Of a DNA stretch of 64,000 bases, positions 26,104 through 34,618 are shown piece by piece. The notes under the pieces were generated by a model. That model worked only from the letters and a program-made list of their open reading frames with translations. It was not told the origin of the DNA and searched no databases. Made by a program: the position numbers and the translations under genes. The number at the start of each line of letters is the position of its first letter. The stretch's first letter is position 1. Source of the DNA: Candidatus Chryseopegocella kryptomonas (GTDB lineage: Bacteria > Bacteroidota > Ignavibacteria > Kryptoniales > Kryptoniaceae); contig NZ_CZVW01000003.1 in assembly GCF_001536065.1 (NCBI RefSeq), forward strand, positions 1 through 64,000, in the 5' to 3' direction.

Positions 26104-28998
26104 TCAATCAATCACGGCTTTTGCAATTGTTTTATGAACGATTTTCCGAAGTTGAATGTGTTTGTTATTTGCTCTCGTTGGATGAACGCGATTTGTCAAA
26201 AGAACAGCAATTAAATTTTTCTCAGGATAAACATAAACAGAAGTTCCCGTAAAACCTGTATGTCCGAACGCATTTTCTCCAAATGCTCCATCAAGCGCAC
26301 TTCTTCCATAAGGTGAAAGTGCATTATCCCAGCCAAGACCGCGGTTATTCGGATATCTTTTTGTAAATAATTCAACTGTCTCCTTTTTAAAGAAACGCTT
26401 CCCACCGTATTCACCACTGTTTAAAATCATCTGCATCAAAACCGCAAGATCTCGTGCATTTGAAAAAAGTCCAGCATGACCAGAGACACCACCCAAAGCC
26501 CGAGCATTTTCATCATGAACAACCCCATGAATGAAAGAACCTGTGGAGCTGTCATATTCGGTTAGTGCAATTATATCAAGCCATTCCTTCGGTGGCAAAA
26601 ATGTCGTTGATTTCATTCCAAGAGGGATGTAAAAGGTTTCCTTAACATATTGATCAAGCGTCTTCCCAGTTACAACTTCAACAACTTTCCCAAGCGTTAT
26701 AAAACCTAAATCGCTATAAACTGTTGAATCTCCAGTTTTATAAACCAACGGTTGAGCGTATATTGAATCAAGAATTTCTTCAGGTGTTTTGCAAATTTGA
26801 TAAAATGGTTTCCACGATGGAAGACCGCTATTGTGAAGAAGTAAATTTTTTATAGTTACTTTCTCTTTTCCGTTTTGAGCAAATTTCGGAATATACTTCG
26901 CAACTGGATCGTCAAGATTGATTTTGCCTTCCTCGTAAAGTTTCATAATTGAAATCGTCGTTGCTGCGACTTTTGTAATTGAAGCCATATCATAAATTGA
27001 ATTTGGATCAACTTTTCTTGAATATGGATCATATGAGTAAGTTCCAAATGCCTTATGATATGCAATTACACCATTTCTTGCAATGAGAAGAACAGCGCCC
27101 GGGGAAACAGAATCATCTATTGCTTTTTCCATTATTGAATCAAGTTCTGCAAGTTTATTTGCATCAAGCCCAGCTTCATCTGGATATCCATAGCGAAGCG
27201 TTGTTTTTGGAAATGTTAATCCCGTCGCAAGTTTTGCAAATCCGGGAATGCTAATTGGCAATTTTCCCTGCGGTGAGATTTCGCCGAAGATAACCTCTGC
27301 GGTTGCCTCAACAACTGGCTGGGCATCCGAATAGGAGCAAATGTATGCCTTAACACTTGGATAATCAATAACTATGTATGGATTTCCAAATGAAATCAAA
27401 ATGACGGGTTTTCCGGAGTTTAAAACTTGACTTAAAAATTTCGCCTGTTTTTCAGGAAGGGAAATTGAAGCTTGATAAGCCCTCACACGGACATAAGCCG
27501 AGACAATGATAAGGTCAAAATTATTTAACTTTGAAAGAATTGTGTTAAGTTCACCATTTGTGCTTCTCAAATCAACCCTTTCAAAAGAAATGTTGCTATA
27601 TCTTTTCGCAAGTTCATTCTCAAATGCACTCCCAGTGTTTGGGTCTCTTGAATCAACAATCGTGATGTGAAGAATTTTTTTATCATCAAATTGCAAAAGT
27701 GGTAAAACGCCGTCATTTTTAACGACCGTGATTGAAGCTCGGGAAATTTCCTTCGCTTTTCTTAAATGTTCTTCCCGTGCAACGACTTCACGAATTTTAT
27801 TCACATCAACAAATCTTTCTTTATGCAAGCCAAGATCATATTTAAACTCAAGAATTTTTCTCACCGACTCATTTATTCTCTCTTCTGAAATCTCCCCACG
27901 CTTTACAGCTTTTACAATCGCATCAATTGCTTCATCAACATCTGGCGGAATTAAAATTATATCATTTCCGGCTTTAACAGCAAGAACCGAAGCAAGCGCA
28001 TTTGAGTAAAGTTTTGTAACGCCTCTCATAGTCATCGCATCAGTTACGATTAAACCTTTGAAACCAAGTTCTTCTTTCAAAATTTTTGTAACAATGTTAT
28101 AAGAAAGCGTTGACGGTAAAGCTTTGCCTGTGTCAATTTGCGGGAAAAAGATGTGCGCAATCATAATTGACTTAACACCCGCTTTTATAGATTCTTTAAA
28201 AGGTGGCAACTCAATTGAATCCAATCTTGACTTCGGATAATTTATAACAGGCAAATCAAGATGTGAATCAACATCAGTATCACCATGACCTGGGAAATGT
28301 TTTGCGGTCGCTATCATTCCATTTTCTTGCAAACCTTTTATAAACTCAACAGCAAATTTTGAAACTATTTCGGGCGTCTCCCCAAAAGAGCGAACGTTTA
28401 TGATTGGATTTTTATAGTTATTGTTTACATCAACCGTTGGAGCATAATTTTGATGAATCCCGATAGCACGTCCTTCTATTGCTGTGATCTTACCGACCTC
28501 ATAAGCGTATTCGGGCTTTCCTGTTGCAGCTATCCCCATAGCAGGTGGAAAATGCGTCGTGTAATCAAGTCGCATCGCTGTCCCCCATTCAAAATCAGCA
28601 GAAATCAAAAGCGGTATCTTTGAAATTTTTTGAAAATAGTTTATCATATCCGCCGTTTCATAAACATCGCCACGGAAGAAAATTAATCCGCCAACTTTTT
28701 TATCTCTGACATAATGAACAAGTTTTTTAAACTCTTTATTATCTTTCGCAAGGAAAATTCCTCGGGCATCAGGCATTATCATCTGCGCAACTTTTTCTTC
28801 AAGTGTTAATCTCTTCATCCAATAATTCACCCACTCCTGTTTTGAAAAGCGGTTGAAATCAACTTTATCAATTTTTTTCTTCCCTTGAGAAATTGTTTGA
28901 ATGTGTTTTTCTGGTTCATTTTTTATAGCATATGAAACGACAACCACGGAAATTACAAGCAATGCAATGATTGAAAAAGCAAGGGGTAATTTTTTCAT
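26104..28998 (-). CDS. GH3 beta-N-acetylglucosaminidase fused to class-C beta-lactamase-like serine hydrolase
   Basis: The protein has 964 residues. An N-terminal signal or anchor helix is followed by a NagZ-type GH3 domain (about 60-390) with KHFPGHGDTDVDSH and the catalytic Asp in IVTDAMTM near residue 319. A GH3 C-terminal domain (about 420-590) follows. From about 620 to the end is a serine hydrolase of the beta-lactamase/transpeptidase fold, with SITK near residue 671, YSDLGF and GHTGFTG as the third motif. The fusion is known in Bacteroidota and is thought to act on peptidoglycan amino sugars and peptides or esters. It overlaps the kinase gene by four bases and precedes the symporter. 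Confidence 0.93.
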   Translation of the reverse strand: MKKLPLAFSIIALLVISVVVVSYAIKNEPEKHIQTISQGKKKIDKVDFNRFSKQEWVNYWMKRLTLEEKVAQMIMPDARGIFLAKDNKEFKKLVHYVRDKKVGGLIFFRGDVYETADMINYFQKISKIPLLISADFEWGTAMRLDYTTHFPPAMGIAATGKPEYAYEVGKITAIEGRAIGIHQNYAPTVDVNNNYKNPIINVRSFGETPEIVSKFAVEFIKGLQENGMIATAKHFPGHGDTDVDSHLDLPVINYPKSRLDSIELPPFKESIKAGVKSIMIAHIFFPQIDTGKALPSTLSYNIVTKILKEELGFKGLIVTDAMTMRGVTKLYSNALASVLAVKAGNDIILIPPDVDEAIDAIVKAVKRGEISEERINESVRKILEFKYDLGLHKERFVDVNKIREVVAREEHLRKAKEISRASITVVKNDGVLPLLQFDDKKILHITIVDSRDPNTGSAFENELAKRYSNISFERVDLRSTNGELNTILSKLNNFDLIIVSAYVRVRAYQASISLPEKQAKFLSQVLNSGKPVILISFGNPYIVIDYPSVKAYICSYSDAQPVVEATAEVIFGEISPQGKLPISIPGFAKLATGLTFPKTTLRYGYPDEAGLDANKLAELDSIMEKAIDDSVSPGAVLLIARNGVIAYHKAFGTYSYDPYSRKVDPNSIYDMASITKVAATTISIMKLYEEGKINLDDPVAKYIPKFAQNGKEKVTIKNLLLHNSGLPSWKPFYQICKTPEEILDSIYAQPLVYKTGDSTVYSDLGFITLGKVVEVVTGKTLDQYVKETFYIPLGMKSTTFLPPKEWLDIIALTEYDSSTGSFIHGVVHDENARALGGVSGHAGLFSNARDLAVLMQMILNSGEYGGKRFFKKETVELFTKRYPNNRGLGWDNALSPYGRSALDGAFGENAFGHTGFTGTSVYVYPEKNLIAVLLTNRVHPTRANNKHIQLRKIVHKTIAKAVID

Positions 28999-29939
28999 TT
29001 TTCGGTTGAAATTTTATTTTTGAGAAAATTTTTCGCATAAACGATCCCACCATAAGCAGGAGATGCCAGTGGTTCAAGCAAATTTACATTTGGAAGTTTT
29101 TCTTTAACCATGTTTCTCAATTTCTTTGAAACATAGTTTTCATTTTGAAGAACCCCGCCAAGAAGCACAAGATTAATTTTCTCTCCAAAGTTTGTTTTTT
29201 TAGTCATTGCTTCTATGTGATAAAAAAGTTCATCACAGGCTTCATCAAGAATTTCTTTCGCAACATAATCACCGAGTTCAACCGCTTCCATAACGATTGG
29301 AGCAACCTTTGCGATGTCAAATTCGCCTGAATAGATTCCGCTGACGATTTGCATCAAATCATTTATTTCAAATTTTTCAAAAATCATTTTTTTCAAAATT
29401 GTTTCTTCACCTCTACCGTCAATATACTTTGCAACTGCCCTTAACGCTTCACGCCCGATCACAAAAGCACTCCCTTCATCTCCGATGAATCTTCCCCATC
29501 CCCCTACTCTATGTATTTCTCCATTCACATCCCTTGCAAACATAACCGAGCCAGTTCCAGCGATTAAGATAATCCCAGGTTGCCCCATCAAAGCACCTTC
29601 AAGAGCAATCCTTGCGTCGGTTTCTATGATTATTTCGGGAATCTGCAGGTTTTGATTTTTTGAGTGAAGAATTATAGCGTTGTAAATTTTTTCCCTATCT
29701 TTTTCTCTTCCTGCACCCGTAAGACCAAGAACTGCAAGTTTTACATCAGAAAATTTACACTTTGCTTTTTCAACGAGTTCATAAATTAAGTCAACAAGCA
29801 ATTTAGCAACGGGTTCAGCACCAAGCATTTGAAAGTTTGAAGATGATGTAATTGATTCGGCTATAATGTTACCATCAATGTCAGTAATTATTCCATGCGT
29901 TTTAGTTCCACCGCCATCAACTCCAATTAAATACTCCAC
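28995..29939 (-). CDS. N-acetylglucosamine kinase, BadF/BadG/BcrA/BcrD ATPase family
   Basis: The protein has 314 residues of the ASKHA fold. The phosphate loop is GVDGGGTKTHG, the second motif ILIAGTGSV, the conserved GGWGRFIGDEGSAF and the C-terminal LLGGVLQ. This family includes eukaryotic-type NAGK and bacterial GlcNAc/MurNAc kinases. The role inferred from neighbours is phosphorylation of GlcNAc freed by the adjacent GH3 enzyme, feeding NagA. It is the first gene of a kinase-hydrolase-symporter operon. Confidence 0.88.
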   Translation of the reverse strand: MEYLIGVDGGGTKTHGIITDIDGNIIAESITSSSNFQMLGAEPVAKLLVDLIYELVEKAKCKFSDVKLAVLGLTGAGREKDREKIYNAIILHSKNQNLQIPEIIIETDARIALEGALMGQPGIILIAGTGSVMFARDVNGEIHRVGGWGRFIGDEGSAFVIGREALRAVAKYIDGRGEETILKKMIFEKFEINDLMQIVSGIYSGEFDIAKVAPIVMEAVELGDYVAKEILDEACDELFYHIEAMTKKTNFGEKINLVLLGGVLQNENYVSKKLRNMVKEKLPNVNLLEPLASPAYGGIVYAKNFLKNKISTEK

Positions 29940-29957
29940 AGCAGATCAGATTTTAAT

Positions 29958-30983
29958 TTAAAATTTCACCGCAATCGTAAGATACTGGACATTTTTCAAG
30001 CGACCGAAATCAAGATATGCGTAATCAATAGCAAAGGCGATACCTCTTGCGATTGAATACTTTACACCTGCTCCAAATGTATATCTTTGTTCCCCTCCTT
30101 TTTCAAACAGCGATTTATAGCCACCTCTTAAAAAGAAAATTTCTTTAAACGAGTATTCAAGCCCAAGATTTAGATATTCAGTGTTATCATTCGGATGAAC
30201 CGCATCAACAGCGGTTGTTAATCTCTGCGATTCTGTCTTTATAAAATCATTTGACAGACCAACTCTGAAAATCAAAGGCATTTCAAATTTATCCGTTTGG
30301 ATAAATGCATTTATATTGTTTCCCGTTCCACCACCAACAGTGTAAATAATTATCAAATCACGACCCGTAAGTTGCATTTTAGTTCCATAGTTTGACATAC
30401 TTGCACCTATTCTCATCCCATTCAAAAACGGAGTGATATACAATGTCCCGAAATCAAGAGCAAAACCTTGGGCAACTTCATGCCAGATATATTCTCTAAC
30501 ATACTTTGCATTAAAACCAATTGAAAATCTATCGGTCAATTGCCTTGCATATGAAACGCCCATCATCAATCCACCCGCTTTAAATCTTTCTCCAGTTCCA
30601 TCTGGCATCTCAACAGTTCTAACTTCCATATCTCCCATTGTAAGTGAAGAAATTTGCATTCCAATTGTTCCAAGATTACCTAAATTCAGAGCAAAAGCAG
30701 CAAAGCTATACTTTATGTCCATAAGCCAGTCAACATAGTTAAAAACCGCTTCACCTCTTCCACTTATCCTGCTCAAGCCAGCTGGATTCCAATATATTGA
30801 ACTTATATCATCAGCAACAGAGCCAAAAGCACCACCCATTCCTATGGCTCTTGCACCAATTCCAATTTTTAGAAATTGGGCTGATGTTGTCCCAGTTTTT
30901 GTTAAACTACTTCCGATTTGAGCAAGTGAAATGGAAAACATTAAAACGCTCAAAATTCCTATTGTTAAAATTTTTCTCATCAT
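29958..30983 (-). CDS. PorV/PorQ-family outer-membrane protein
   Basis: The protein has 341 residues with a signal peptide (LMFSISLAQ). The N-terminal family hallmark is FLKIGIGARAIGMGGAFGSV, ending WNPAGLSR, followed by FadL-like beta strands to the C-terminal LTIAVKF. It is the last gene of a receptor, T9SS cargo and PorV locus, 22 bp after the cargo gene, so a dedicated shuttle or surface-docking role for that cargo is likely. A GGTGAG site precedes the start. Confidence 0.85.
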   Translation of the reverse strand: MMRKILTIGILSVLMFSISLAQIGSSLTKTGTTSAQFLKIGIGARAIGMGGAFGSVADDISSIYWNPAGLSRISGRGEAVFNYVDWLMDIKYSFAAFALNLGNLGTIGMQISSLTMGDMEVRTVEMPDGTGERFKAGGLMMGVSYARQLTDRFSIGFNAKYVREYIWHEVAQGFALDFGTLYITPFLNGMRIGASMSNYGTKMQLTGRDLIIIYTVGGGTGNNINAFIQTDKFEMPLIFRVGLSNDFIKTESQRLTTAVDAVHPNDNTEYLNLGLEYSFKEIFFLRGGYKSLFEKGGEQRYTFGAGVKYSIARGIAFAIDYAYLDFGRLKNVQYLTIAVKF

Positions 30984-31005
30984 TTCTTCTCACCAAAATT
31001 TTCTT

Positions 31006-34000
31006 TTACTTAATAATAGCGAACTTAATTAATTTTTGTCCTATACCTGGGGCATCAATGTGAGCTATGTAAACTCCATAACTTACTCCCAAACCATCTC
31101 TATTCAACAAATTCCAATACTCACGTCCATTATCAACTCCACTTGAATGATAAATCTCTTTAACCAACTCCCCACTCAATGTGTATATCCTTATTACACA
31201 TTCCTTTGGCAAACCATCAAAATATATCCTTCTTTCTCCCCTAACCTGCCCAGGCAATTTACTCACTGGCTCAAGCTCGTTTATGCCAACATAAGGATTT
31301 GGCACAACCTTTATCCTATCCAACAATGAACTTGCCAACCCCAAATCATACTTATGTCCTTTTACCTCAAGCCTAAAACTATCCACATCAACCACTGCAC
31401 CCTCAACAGTGTTGAAACTTCGCTTCGTCCTCAACCAAAATTCATCTCCCTCCTTTATATCAACCCCTATCCTCGGATAACTATAAACCACATCACCATC
31501 TCTAACCTGCTCAAACAAAACTTGCCATGTTGTCCTGTTCGTTGAGCCACGCTCCAAAAATATAACATCCTCACCCAAATCCCATCTGCCATTTCTTATC
31601 ACCTCCCTAACATAAACTTTCACGCGCCAACCCTCCGTAACATTCTCTACATAAAACGGCAACTTCACACCATTTATGCTTGTATCAACAGGACTTGACA
31701 AACTTCCATCTGAAAGCGTATCCAACTTACCAAAAACTATCCTAAAATCTGCAGGATACATTCTTCTACCCAATCCAAGCGTAGCCGTGCTTATCCTGTA
31801 TCTAACTCTACCGACACTACCTCCTCCCCATCCACTTCGCTCCAAATCCAATCCCAATTCATCATTCCATACCCTTATCCTCATCCCATCAAAAACTTCA
31901 CTCCCATCTCCACCACTCAACTCTTTGCTTCCTTTGACAGAATAATACCTATATCTCACCTCAACCCCACTTCTTCCAAACAATCTTCCTCCTCTTAAAG
32001 CCTTTATCAAACCACGTCCATAATCAACCACATAATCAACCCCCTCAGCATATCCATCAATCATAACCCCACCCTCCAATGGTAACCTCAAAAGTTTCTT
32101 CCACAATGTATCCGTAAAATCTATTCTCTCTCTTATCTCCTCATCCGATACAACATTCCATCTCAAACTATCTCCACTACCCTCAAACCATATTTTATAT
32201 CCCATATCCCTAACCTCCAAATCATTCAAAACCTCAACCACTATCTTACCCGTCCCTCGCCCACTCACATGCTTAAATCCTACACCGTCTACAGTTCTAC
32301 TCACTTGTGGTCCTACATATCCAATTGCTCTATCTCCAGGAATCACACTCACCACATTATCATCTAACTCCTCCTCGCCACTTATAGGATCTACGACAAC
32401 CTTCATCGTGCACTCCGTAGGTGGTATACCCAAACTATCTCCCCTATCATAAGAAACCACAGCATAATAATACTTTACACCATTCATAACACCTACACTA
32501 TCAACATAACTATGAACCAAACCAACATCATCACCCAAATAATAATGTATTCCTCGCCCAGGATATGCAACAGGACTATATCCACGCCAACCATTCACTT
32601 TGTCAAACCTCGCATCTCTCCCATATGCATCCTTCAAAGGAACTCGCAAATACTTTGCCCCCCTGCCATCTGTTATCAACTCAACATCTTTAAAACCAGG
32701 ATCTGTTGACTTGTAGATAACATAACCTTCAAAATCATAACCAGGGTCATTCGCATCCAAAGGATTCTTACCAAACAATGGATCAAAACTCTTCTCAGCT
32801 CTCGTGTCCCAATATAATGTAACTTTCCTATCCCCAGCAACTGCTCTAACTTTGGGTCTCTCAGGCGGACGATAAAACCTGTAATTGGCATTATATATCC
32901 TCTGAACCGTCTCAGCATTCAACAACAAATCGTTCAAATCCTCACCCAAAAGCAATGCAACAGAAAAACGTCTCGTTTGCCCCGCTGGAAGCTGAATATA
33001 ACCCGAACCATAAAGGAAAACATTATCAGCAGTTTGAACTATCTCAGAAAAGTTACCTGGTTTTAACCTGTTCCAGATATTTTCATCGTTGCTTACATAA
33101 TCAGTTGACCAAATGAAAGCATTAAAGCTAGTAAGTCCTATCATATCAGATTCATCAAGGTCTGTAAATTCAAAATTTGGTTCACCAGGGCTTAATGGGT
33201 CTAAACTTCCATCCGGCAACAATCTACCTCTCGTTGGAACACCATCTCCCTCACCTTCATCACCCGTTCCAGGAATTCCATCTACCCCGACATCATCTAT
33301 TAACGGATTCCAATCTCCATCGTTATCTATCCCATCCTGCTGGCTTTCGTCTATCATAGCATCTCCATCGTTGTCTATACCATCATATGGATTACCTGGG
33401 GACTCCAAAAATTTATAACCGAAATATCCCGGTTTTAACCCAAACATACCTCTGCCATCATGATCCCACGAATAAACCATACTTCTTGCGTAGACAGGAA
33501 TGTTATCAACAGGTGGATAATTTGGAACATTATACGGCGGAATGAAATAAGAATCATCATCAGAGTAATCCGTTGCACCGCCAACATGCGGATCACCCCA
33601 CATACCGAATACAACTGAATCAAGATTTTTTGGACTGACATTTGTAATCGTATAAACAATGAAAATAGCATCTTCAGCAAGTGGATTAGCCCACTGTAAA
33701 ACTCTTACCTGCGCTTGTATCCCTAAACCTCTTCTTGTTGAATCATCCGGGAATGGGAAATATGCAAACTCTTCATTATCTCTATCATCCATTACATAGA
33801 AAGCTTCAAGGTCTGCTTGTGTAGCATCTCTTGAAAGATAGCCAGGCCAAACATATTTACCCAAAACTGGATCATACCAACTTGATGGCCATGAATCAGG
33901 TTTCCCATCACCATTCAAATCTTTATCAGGATTGTGTGCTATCTTATCTTGATTCGGATCCGCATAACCAGGCAAAGGTTGCCATCCCCATCTTTTAGTT

Positions 34001-34593
34001 CCATCTGGCGAGCGGTCACCTCCATCAAGCAGTCCATCCGTTATTATATGAATTCTTTTTCCAGATGTATCAACTACTGAAGCCCCAACAAGAGGTCCAA
34101 ATTCATACGCATACCCCAAACCATTCCAAACAACATCCGTAATTCTATCCCCAGGCGCAGACAATGAACCATAATTGTAAATCGTAACGGTAATTTTATT
34201 ACCATTCATCACAAGTTTTTTTCTATCGGCTTCACCACCAACTTTTCTTATCTTTCTATCTATTTCCTTGTAATATCTTTCTCTTTCCTCAGGGGTCATC
34301 TCTTTTGGGTTCTTCCATTTTTTCTTCCAATCAGGATCATTTGCAAGATGAGGTGGTGGAACGATTTCAATGTTTTGTTTCAAAAACGTAGATTTTCTCA
34401 ACATTTCTTCGTATCCATTCGCTATGTAATCAGATATAACCTTATGCTCAACTTTTCTTTGCTCTTCTCTTTCTTTTGAAGTAAGTCCCCGCAAAATTTC
34501 AAGAGCTTTTTCTCTGTCAGATTTTTTCTGTTGAGAAATCAACGGGCTAAAAATTAACACAAGCAAAACAAGTAAGTAAATTTTACTTTTCAT
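31006..34593 (-). CDS. Very large T9SS-sorted surface protein with Ca-binding repeats
   Basis: The protein has 1195 residues with a signal peptide (LVLIFSPLISQ). Residues about 400-455 hold Asp-rich repeats (DGIDNDGDAMIDE, DGIDNDGDW) like thrombospondin type-3 or MopE calcium-binding loops. A fibronectin-III-like stretch begins near 575 (KVRAVAGDRKVTLYW). The C-terminus (VVPNPYVG, IRIYTLSGELVKEI, VSYGVYIAHIDAPG, IKFAIIK) is a T9SS sorting domain. From about residue 565 on, codons switch to TTG, AGG, GAG and ATA, unlike the first half. It stands where SusD would be in a Sus locus, directly after a TonB-dependent receptor; ligand binding is an inference. Confidence 0.88.
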   Translation of the reverse strand: MKSKIYLLVLLVLIFSPLISQQKKSDREKALEILRGLTSKEREEQRKVEHKVISDYIANGYEEMLRKSTFLKQNIEIVPPPHLANDPDWKKKWKNPKEMTPEERERYYKEIDRKIRKVGGEADRKKLVMNGNKITVTIYNYGSLSAPGDRITDVVWNGLGYAYEFGPLVGASVVDTSGKRIHIITDGLLDGGDRSPDGTKRWGWQPLPGYADPNQDKIAHNPDKDLNGDGKPDSWPSSWYDPVLGKYVWPGYLSRDATQADLEAFYVMDDRDNEEFAYFPFPDDSTRRGLGIQAQVRVLQWANPLAEDAIFIVYTITNVSPKNLDSVVFGMWGDPHVGGATDYSDDDSYFIPPYNVPNYPPVDNIPVYARSMVYSWDHDGRGMFGLKPGYFGYKFLESPGNPYDGIDNDGDAMIDESQQDGIDNDGDWNPLIDDVGVDGIPGTGDEGEGDGVPTRGRLLPDGSLDPLSPGEPNFEFTDLDESDMIGLTSFNAFIWSTDYVSNDENIWNRLKPGNFSEIVQTADNVFLYGSGYIQLPAGQTRRFSVALLLGEDLNDLLLNAETVQRIYNANYRFYRPPERPKVRAVAGDRKVTLYWDTRAEKSFDPLFGKNPLDANDPGYDFEGYVIYKSTDPGFKDVELITDGRGAKYLRVPLKDAYGRDARFDKVNGWRGYSPVAYPGRGIHYYLGDDVGLVHSYVDSVGVMNGVKYYYAVVSYDRGDSLGIPPTECTMKVVVDPISGEEELDDNVVSVIPGDRAIGYVGPQVSRTVDGVGFKHVSGRGTGKIVVEVLNDLEVRDMGYKIWFEGSGDSLRWNVVSDEEIRERIDFTDTLWKKLLRLPLEGGVMIDGYAEGVDYVVDYGRGLIKALRGGRLFGRSGVEVRYRYYSVKGSKELSGGDGSEVFDGMRIRVWNDELGLDLERSGWGGGSVGRVRYRISTATLGLGRRMYPADFRIVFGKLDTLSDGSLSSPVDTSINGVKLPFYVENVTEGWRVKVYVREVIRNGRWDLGEDVIFLERGSTNRTTWQVLFEQVRDGDVVYSYPRIGVDIKEGDEFWLRTKRSFNTVEGAVVDVDSFRLEVKGHKYDLGLASSLLDRIKVVPNPYVGINELEPVSKLPGQVRGERRIYFDGLPKECVIRIYTLSGELVKEIYHSSGVDNGREYWNLLNRDGLGVSYGVYIAHIDAPGIGQKLIKFAIIK

Positions 34594-34618
34594 GGCTTGA
34601 TGAACAAATCTTTTGTTT

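Noticed and set aside
33113-33418. Pro/Ser-rich plus-strand ORF in the middle of the large T9SS gene
   Set aside because: Its Pro/Ser repeats are the antisense reading of the Asp-rich calcium-binding repeats, not an independent protein.
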